From IMG/VR virus record IMGVR_UViG_3300025141_000385, positions 1 through 34,208 of that record: a stretch of DNA of 34,208 bases; one strand, written 5' to 3'. The stretch comes from a virus. The notes beneath the pieces were generated by a model that had not been told where the DNA came from, ran no database searches, and was given only the letters and a program-made list of their open reading frames with translations. Within the stretch, counting starts at the first letter, position 1. Every line of letters begins with the position of its first letter. The position numbers and the translations under genes are program-made. Positions 29,883 to 34,208 of this stretch are shown piece after piece.

Positions 29883-31667
29883 TTATGTATATACAAATTC
29901 TGTATCTTGTACTAAAATTTTTAAATTTCTAAAACTAAATTCAGCACCTATTTGCAGTATAGGTTCCCCACCAATTGGATGTGGAGCAGTTGTTAAGAAT
30001 GCACCATTTCCATTTTCACTATTAGAATCTGGTAATCCTACATCAGCACCAGTTGTTTCGTCCCCTGAAGCGTAATCTGCTGGTATTAATATTTGAATAC
30101 TATCATTAGTACCTCTAGTGAAAGTAAGTTCAATATTAAATCCTTCCATCCCACTTCCATAGTTACCTTCTAAAAGTAACTGTTTAAAAAATTCTGTCGC
30201 AGTATTTCTACCTACTGCACTTGCAGAAGCAGCTGAATCTGGTAAAGCCAAAGTACAACTTAAACCATAAGTTCTTCTACCTTCTCTAATTTCAGAAGGT
30301 CCTCTGTGTCTACCATATCTAGGTGATATGTAATATCTAGCTTCTTCACCATTTGCAATACTAAGGTTGAAATTTCTAACTCTAGCAAATTCTTGTCCCA
30401 TAAATTTAATTGAACCTTGAGAGAAATAATATGGCTCAGTAGTTGGAAAAGATATATCCCCACTAGCAATATCAGCCATAGCTGTATATCTAGGCATACC
30501 TGCTGACATTGAATCACCACTAAAAAGTGTAGTTAATGCAGCTTCAGACCCCGGATTTACGTTAGGTTGTGAAATTTCCTGTTGATTATGAACCATATCT
30601 TGGAATGTAACTGTATCCCAACTACACATTAACATACCACCCTCATCACCAGATATTGTTGTTGATCCTACAAATCCTCCAACAAATCTTCTATCAAAAT
30701 CATTAGCAGGAGTTTCTCCACTATCTCTCATATGTAAGTGCCAACTCATTGTATCTAACAATACTTGCTCTGTAATATGATGTTTTACTGTTGCACCAGA
30801 ACTTACTTCTCTAGCGGCTGAAGCAGTAGCGTGATCAAATCTAAAAGGTTTTTCTAGTCTTGCAACATTTGTACTAGGAAATGCTGCTATCTTTTGTATC
30901 TCTTGACTTGTATCACTAACTGATGTAGTTACTTGTGGAGTAGCCATATTAGAAAAACATATATAATCACCCGCACTATATCCATGTCCTGCATCTAATG
31001 TTACATAAATATCTCCTTTACTAACAGCACCATTTATATCTGTTGATGCACTTTCCACTGCAGATGGTACATCAAATACACTACCAATGGACCATCTAAA
31101 AGGTTTACCATTTAAAGGTATAAATCCCGGTAAAGATCCCGAAAATGATTGAGCTCCAACATACATTTTAGTCCAATCTCTTTTTGCACTAGTCCCTAAG
31201 AAATATCTAGGTTCATAAGAAGGTGTCATATCAGGCACTGTAACTGATTCATATACTCCCGGTACTTCAGTTATAATTTTATATTGTTGAGTAGTAACCT
31301 CAGCAGTTACTTCACATATAGTAGTAGCATCCGCATGATTAAACGCTAAAGGTCTATCAAAATATAAAGTATTATCATTAGCTGTTAAATCAGTACCATG
31401 TACAATTCTTCTTATTTCATATGGAGCAACTGTAGAACTACTCGCATCACTTGTTGAAGTGCCCGGACCTATTCTAACCATATCTCCAACTACAAATGGA
31501 CCATTAGTTATGCCATTATACTCAACTTGTTGAGTTCCTGCAGTCACTGCACCTTTTATGTCGCAATGAGTTGAACTTATAGTTCCATTATTAAGCTCAG
31601 GATCTCCTCCCGGAGCTGCCTCCATTGCATATGTTAATTGCGATTGATCGCTACGAAATACTGCCAT
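29883..31667 (-). CDS. Major tail tube protein with a duplicated internal domain
   Basis: A 594-residue beta-rich protein between the tail terminator and the tail chaperones, the normal place of the tail tube gene. It is much longer than usual tube proteins. Two related segments explain part of this: residues about 36-120 and 210-288 share the order D-I-x-G-A-V, G-D (VVGDMVRIG; SAGDYICFS), E-I-x-x-I, then LxFDRPLAFNHA / LEKPFRFDHA, and an EV end. The C-terminal third (about 380-594) contains the likely conserved tube region, with FARVRNFNLSIANGEEARYY and FFKQLLLEGNYG. AGGAGG precedes the ATG, downstream of a promoter-like element. Confidence 0.72.
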   Translation of the reverse strand: MAVFRSDQSQLTYAMEAAPGGDPELNNGTISSTHCDIKGAVTAGTQQVEYNGITNGPFVVGDMVRIGPGTSTSDASSSTVAPYEIRRIVHGTDLTANDNTLYFDRPLAFNHADATTICEVTAEVTTQQYKIITEVPGVYESVTVPDMTPSYEPRYFLGTSAKRDWTKMYVGAQSFSGSLPGFIPLNGKPFRWSIGSVFDVPSAVESASTDINGAVSKGDIYVTLDAGHGYSAGDYICFSNMATPQVTTSVSDTSQEIQKIAAFPSTNVARLEKPFRFDHATASAAREVSSGATVKHHITEQVLLDTMSWHLHMRDSGETPANDFDRRFVGGFVGSTTISGDEGGMLMCSWDTVTFQDMVHNQQEISQPNVNPGSEAALTTLFSGDSMSAGMPRYTAMADIASGDISFPTTEPYYFSQGSIKFMGQEFARVRNFNLSIANGEEARYYISPRYGRHRGPSEIREGRRTYGLSCTLALPDSAASASAVGRNTATEFFKQLLLEGNYGSGMEGFNIELTFTRGTNDSIQILIPADYASGDETTGADVGLPDSNSENGNGAFLTTAPHPIGGEPILQIGAEFSFRNLKILVQDTEFVYT

Positions 31668-31684
31668 TATATTTCCTCCTACAT

Positions 31685-31695
31685 TATTATACTAA
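31685..31695 (-). promoter_or_regulatory. Promoter-like element TTAGTATAATA before the tail tube gene
   Basis: An exact copy of the repeated 11-mer in the 34-base gap between two tail genes. TATAAT is followed by AATGTAGGAGG and the ATG. A weak -35-like TTTAGA lies 17 bases upstream. A strong extra promoter here would suit an abundant tube protein. Confidence 0.6.
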
Positions 31696-31701
31696 AAAAC
31701 C

Positions 31702-32151
31702 TTACGTTTCTAAAGTAACTGCATTGTTAACTAATTGTACAGATATTGTCCCTGCCCATACATTAGCCTGTGCATTTGTTAGTTCATTAAAGTCCATAAA
31801 TTGTATACGTTGAAAATTAGTCAAACTATGTATTCTAGCATGACACACTCTTCGTATTTCTCTCATTACATCGTAAAGACGTTGCCTACTAGAGTTAGTG
31901 TATAATTCTAACGTAATATTATAAAGTCTATTACCAAACTTTCTATTTCCTATTGGAATTTCTTGTAAAGCTGGTCCAGATGGTCTAGCTATAATTTGAT
32001 CATTTACATTCAAATTATATCTCATAGGTTCACTAGTTCCAGTAACTTCTATAAAGCCGGGTTTTTTAGAAGTTCCACTAACATTACTATATGTCCATTG
32101 ACCTTCTAAATCGGTTATAAATTCATTGACAGGCATTGGCTCAGTAGGCAT
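31702..32151 (-). CDS. Probable tail terminator / neck protein
   Basis: A 149-residue protein between the head-tail connector and the tail tube. It contains RKFGNRLYNITLELYTNSSR (about 69-88), a helix (LYDVMREIRRVCHARIHS) and a final beta strand (WAGTISVQLVNNAVTL). This alpha/beta order and the position fit tail terminator proteins, which cap the tube and join it to the head. The ATG overlaps the connector stop as TAATG, with GGAGA upstream. No family is certain. Confidence 0.6.
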   Translation of the reverse strand: MPTEPMPVNEFITDLEGQWTYSNVSGTSKKPGFIEVTGTSEPMRYNLNVNDQIIARPSGPALQEIPIGNRKFGNRLYNITLELYTNSSRQRLYDVMREIRRVCHARIHSLTNFQRIQFMDFNELTNAQANVWAGTISVQLVNNAVTLET

Positions 32152-33287
32152 TAAAAAATCTCCACACCTTTCAGTGATTCTATTCCTTCTACAATTTCAG
32201 TGGTAAACAATTGAATTTTCTGTTGTAAAGGTACTCTATCCATACCACTTACAGTAAGATTACCAAAATCAGAATTTTTAAGTATTTCTATTGCAGCCAT
32301 TTTTTTAGTTAATTCTGTAACAAAACCACCTTCACGTACATCTGTTGCTAAATTTCTACCGTATAAATATTTTATTCTTACAGGCATTATAAATTCACCG
32401 CCACCAAATCTAAATGTTGGTGTATTGAATCCTCTAAATCTTGCGGGTAAAAAGAAATATCTAGAAAAGTGTATCATTCCAGTATCTCTTGTTAGAAAAT
32501 AATCTTTGTCCCTACCTTGAGATCTAGAATCAAATTCACTACCATCCCACACAGCTAAATCTAAAATTTTATATACATCACGTCTATCAGGTTTAAATCC
32601 GAAAATATTAAAATCATGTTTTTCATCAGCCACATAATTCATTCTCCAAGATTTACGAGTCTGATAATCTAATTGAGATTGAGCTCCTGCTATATAAGCT
32701 TCTACTGTAATTTTTGTTGGAATAGTTGCAGTTGTAAAATCTGTTGTGTTTGTGACATTTGCAAGTTGTAATAATTCAAATACTTCTTGTGTAGTGCAAT
32801 ATGCTTCTACAGGTCTTTTTCTAATATTTTTAACAGTTGCAGCGGTAGTTATACCATTCGGGGCACTTATTCTTATCCAATATGCAGACTGCCCTTCATC
32901 AACAGTTGTTTTAGCCCAATCGCTTATCACCCTCATTGGGAATATTTCTACGCCATCTCCTGCAAATCCATAAGCTTCTCCAGTATATGTACCATCATCA
33001 GCTTGATCCATATTAAATTCTTGAGTATCAGGAATAAATTCTGCAAAACTAGACCCGTTATAATACTCATATTTTAAAGGTGCTGTAAAACTACCGACTG
33101 TATCTATGTCAAATATTGCCATATCAAACTTGTCGTCATCTCCTAAATATAAAAAATCATCAGTACCTTCTAGCACTGAAAATGATGTACCAGTAATAGA
33201 CCTTGCTTCTAAATCTCTATTAGTGAAAACACCTCCACCTGTATCAATTCTAATATAATCAAATTGTTCATTCGCCGTTGTTGGCAT
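32151..33287 (-). CDS. Head-tail connector (adaptor) protein with N-terminal beta domain
   Basis: A 378-residue protein. The C-terminal part (from about residue 168) resembles head-tail connectors of the HK97 gp6/SPP1 gp15 type: TTQEVFELLQLANVTNTTDF, then VEAYIAGAQSQLDYQTRKSW, later strands, and a final helix (ELTKKMAAIEILKNSD). Residues 1-165 form an extra beta-rich domain (YLGDDDKFDMAIFDIDTVGS; FPMRVISDWAKTTVDEGQSA; YWIRISAPNGI) that could decorate the neck. GGAGG precedes the ATG. The position before the tail terminator supports the role. Confidence 0.7.
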   Translation of the reverse strand: MPTTANEQFDYIRIDTGGGVFTNRDLEARSITGTSFSVLEGTDDFLYLGDDDKFDMAIFDIDTVGSFTAPLKYEYYNGSSFAEFIPDTQEFNMDQADDGTYTGEAYGFAGDGVEIFPMRVISDWAKTTVDEGQSAYWIRISAPNGITTAATVKNIRKRPVEAYCTTQEVFELLQLANVTNTTDFTTATIPTKITVEAYIAGAQSQLDYQTRKSWRMNYVADEKHDFNIFGFKPDRRDVYKILDLAVWDGSEFDSRSQGRDKDYFLTRDTGMIHFSRYFFLPARFRGFNTPTFRFGGGEFIMPVRIKYLYGRNLATDVREGGFVTELTKKMAAIEILKNSDFGNLTVSGMDRVPLQQKIQLFTTEIVEGIESLKGVEIF

Positions 33288-33290
33288 TTT

Positions 33291-33518
33291 TTAAGCCTCC
33301 GATTTTTCCTCCGGGGTTTCATCTTTAGGCTTTTCTTCTTCTACTTCAGGTTTTTCCATATTAAGCTTGCCTCTTAAATAAGCAGCTACTCCATTTAACT
33401 GTTGTAATCTTGCTACTAATGAAGCTCTTTGATTATTTACAGCAGTTAATTGGGTTGATATATTAGAAATTTCAGCTTCTAATATATCTAAATCCTGTTT
33501 AAACTCTTCTTGTGTCAT
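33291..33518 (-). CDS. Small coiled-coil protein
   Basis: A 75-residue protein. Residues about 3-52 form a continuous coiled coil (FKQDLDILEAEISNISTQLT, then VARLQQLNGVAAYLRGKL), and the last 22 residues are Glu/Lys/Pro-rich and disordered. AGGAG precedes the ATG, and the start overlaps the preceding gene by 4 bases. The function is unknown. Small coiled-coil proteins often accompany phage neck genes. It is clearly part of the same operon as the connector. Confidence 0.6.
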   Translation of the reverse strand: MTQEEFKQDLDILEAEISNISTQLTAVNNQRASLVARLQQLNGVAAYLRGKLNMEKPEVEEEKPKDETPEEKSEA

Positions 33519-33937
33519 GAATTTCTCCTAGCACTTATGCCTCTTTTTATAGAGACTCTTCTTTTTCTTTTTTTCGGTGGTGGTCCCCATATAGGTCGTG
33601 GACCTTTTAGAAATGGTAGACAGTTGGATACATATAATATATGTCCTTCATCTTTTTTAGCTTGCCATACTTCTTTGCATTCTTCCGAAGCATCTCTGTA
33701 TGCATGTACCATTCCATTTATTCCACTCACCCATATAATATCATCACCAGTTAAAACATTAGTATTTAATATAAAAGGTTTTTGCCTTCGTAATAAACTT
33801 CTAATTTTCTTTTCAACTGTTTTAGTTCTTAAATAATGAGTTTTATAAGTCAAGACTGGGTAATCCACATAATCTTCTTCTTTCCACCAAACTTCTTCAT
33901 CCCAATAATGTCTATGTATTTTAGTATCTATAGGCAT
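33515..33937 (-). CDS. Basic hypothetical protein
   Basis: A 140-residue protein rich in Trp, Tyr and Lys/Arg. The N-terminal part has HRHYWDEEVWWKEEDYVDYP; the C-terminal part has KGPRPIWGPPPKKRKRRVS and ends in basic residues, suggesting nucleic-acid contact. AGGAGG precedes the ATG. It is the first gene after two promoter-like elements, so it opens the neck-tail operon. I do not recognise a family. Confidence 0.6.
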   Translation of the reverse strand: MPIDTKIHRHYWDEEVWWKEEDYVDYPVLTYKTHYLRTKTVEKKIRSLLRRQKPFILNTNVLTGDDIIWVSGINGMVHAYRDASEECKEVWQAKKDEGHILYVSNCLPFLKGPRPIWGPPPKKRKRRVSIKRGISARRNS

Positions 33938-33953
33938 TTATACCTCCTGAAAC

Positions 33954-33962
33954 TATTATACA
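33954..33962 (-). promoter_or_regulatory. Promoter-like element (TGTATAATA variant) before the neck-tail operon
   Basis: GGTGTATAATAG is a variant of the repeated element with a full TATAAT. It is followed by TTTCAGGAGG and the ATG at 33937, the same spacing as the other copies. Confidence 0.45.
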
Positions 33963-33992
33963 CCAATAAAACATTTTTTCAACTCTTACTTA

Positions 33993-34003
33993 TATTATAC
34001 TAA
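33993..34003 (-). promoter_or_regulatory. Promoter-like element TTAGTATAATA after the edge gene
   Basis: An exact copy of the repeated 11-mer. Its TAG is also the stop codon of the gene at the right edge. It lies 32-42 bases upstream of the second TATAAT element, making a tandem pair before the neck-tail operon. Confidence 0.55.
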
Positions 34004-34208
34004 TTTTTAACGTTTTTTGGAACATTATTTTTACTCTTCTCTAAATATTTTTTTTCATATATCCTATCAGCAGTTTTTAATGGACCAAGCACATTAAGCT
34101 GTTCTCCTACTGCCGTTTCTTCTTTTATAAATTTTTTACGTTGCAAAAGTTGTTCTCTTAAAGAATGTGGCTGATGCGTGTCAACATTTTTAGTATCAAA
34201 AGAGCCAT
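34000..34208 (-). CDS. Partial gene at the right edge, unknown function (3' end only)
   Basis: A reading frame enters from the right edge and ends at TAG 34000-34002, giving 68 complete codons from 34206. The sequence is helical and charged: REQLLQRKKFIKEETAVGEQ, then LNVLGPLKTADRIYEKKY, ending VPKNVKN. The other two minus frames have early stops. I do not recognise it; the missing N-terminal part would be needed. Confidence 0.6.
   Translation of the reverse strand, partial: GSFDTKNVDTHQPHSLREQLLQRKKFIKEETAVGEQLNVLGPLKTADRIYEKKYLEKSKNNVPKNVKN

Noticed and set aside
30260-30520. Minus-strand frame inside the tail tube gene
   Set aside because: Fully nested in a larger gene, no start signal.
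1-34208. Lysogeny functions, tRNA genes, insertion sequences, attachment sites
   Set aside because: No integrase, repressor, tRNA-like cloverleaf or flanking repeat was recognised when reading through; a dedicated tRNA scan could not be run.

Overview
The window is a piece of an A+T-rich (about two-thirds A+T by eye) tailed double-stranded DNA phage genome. Every gene I can support is on the minus strand, so transcription runs from position 34208 towards 1. Genes are packed with short gaps or overlaps, most starts have a good AGGAG-type ribosome binding site, and both window edges cut through genes. No integrase, repressor, tRNA, CRISPR or insertion sequence is visible, which suggests a lytic phage. 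Shine-Dalgarno sites, TATAAT boxes and a ribosomal protein bS21 homologue point to a bacterial host. The low G+C, the B12-dependent ribonucleotide reductase, the family-A polymerase and bS21 resemble marine phages of AT-rich hosts such as SAR11-like alphaproteobacteria, but the host is an inference.

Layout in the direction of transcription. (1) About 34.2-24.25 kb is the neck and tail module: small proteins, head-tail connector, probable tail terminator, large tail tube protein, a tail assembly chaperone pair joined by an apparent -1 ribosomal frameshift, a short tape-measure-like protein, a distal tail protein, and a 1155-residue hub/spike ending in a peptidase S74 intramolecular chaperone. 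No sheath gene is seen, so a siphovirus is most likely. (2) About 24.27-13.2 kb is the regulation, replication and recombination module: an HTH/zinc protein, a sigma-70-like factor, DnaB-type helicase, zinc-ribbon protein, primase, a probable ssDNA-binding protein, DNA polymerase A, bS21, DUF3310, a MazG-like protein, RecA, two PD-(D/E)XK nucleases, a possible UvsY-like mediator, two tiny membrane proteins and a RuvC-like resolvase. (3) About 13.2-8.6 kb holds packaging: a Cys-containing hypothetical protein, TerS, TerL, and then a class II ribonucleotide reductase (NrdJ) placed between terminase and the head genes. (4) About 8.6-0 kb is the head module: a coiled-coil protein, portal, a charged protein, an HTH-metallophosphoesterase, an HK97-gp10-like protein, a small paralogue, scaffold, major capsid protein, a second copy of the small paralogue, and a partial gene.

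How it works together. The phage carries most of a replisome and a homologous recombination pathway (SSB-like protein, nucleases, RecA, resolvase), plus tools to redirect host transcription (sigma factor) and perhaps translation (bS21). A repeated minus-strand element, TTAGTATAATA or a close variant, sits in seven intergenic spots before head, tail or small-gene units. It is a good candidate for a phage promoter family, possibly read by the phage sigma factor. I find no such element inside the replication block, which looks like one long polycistron.
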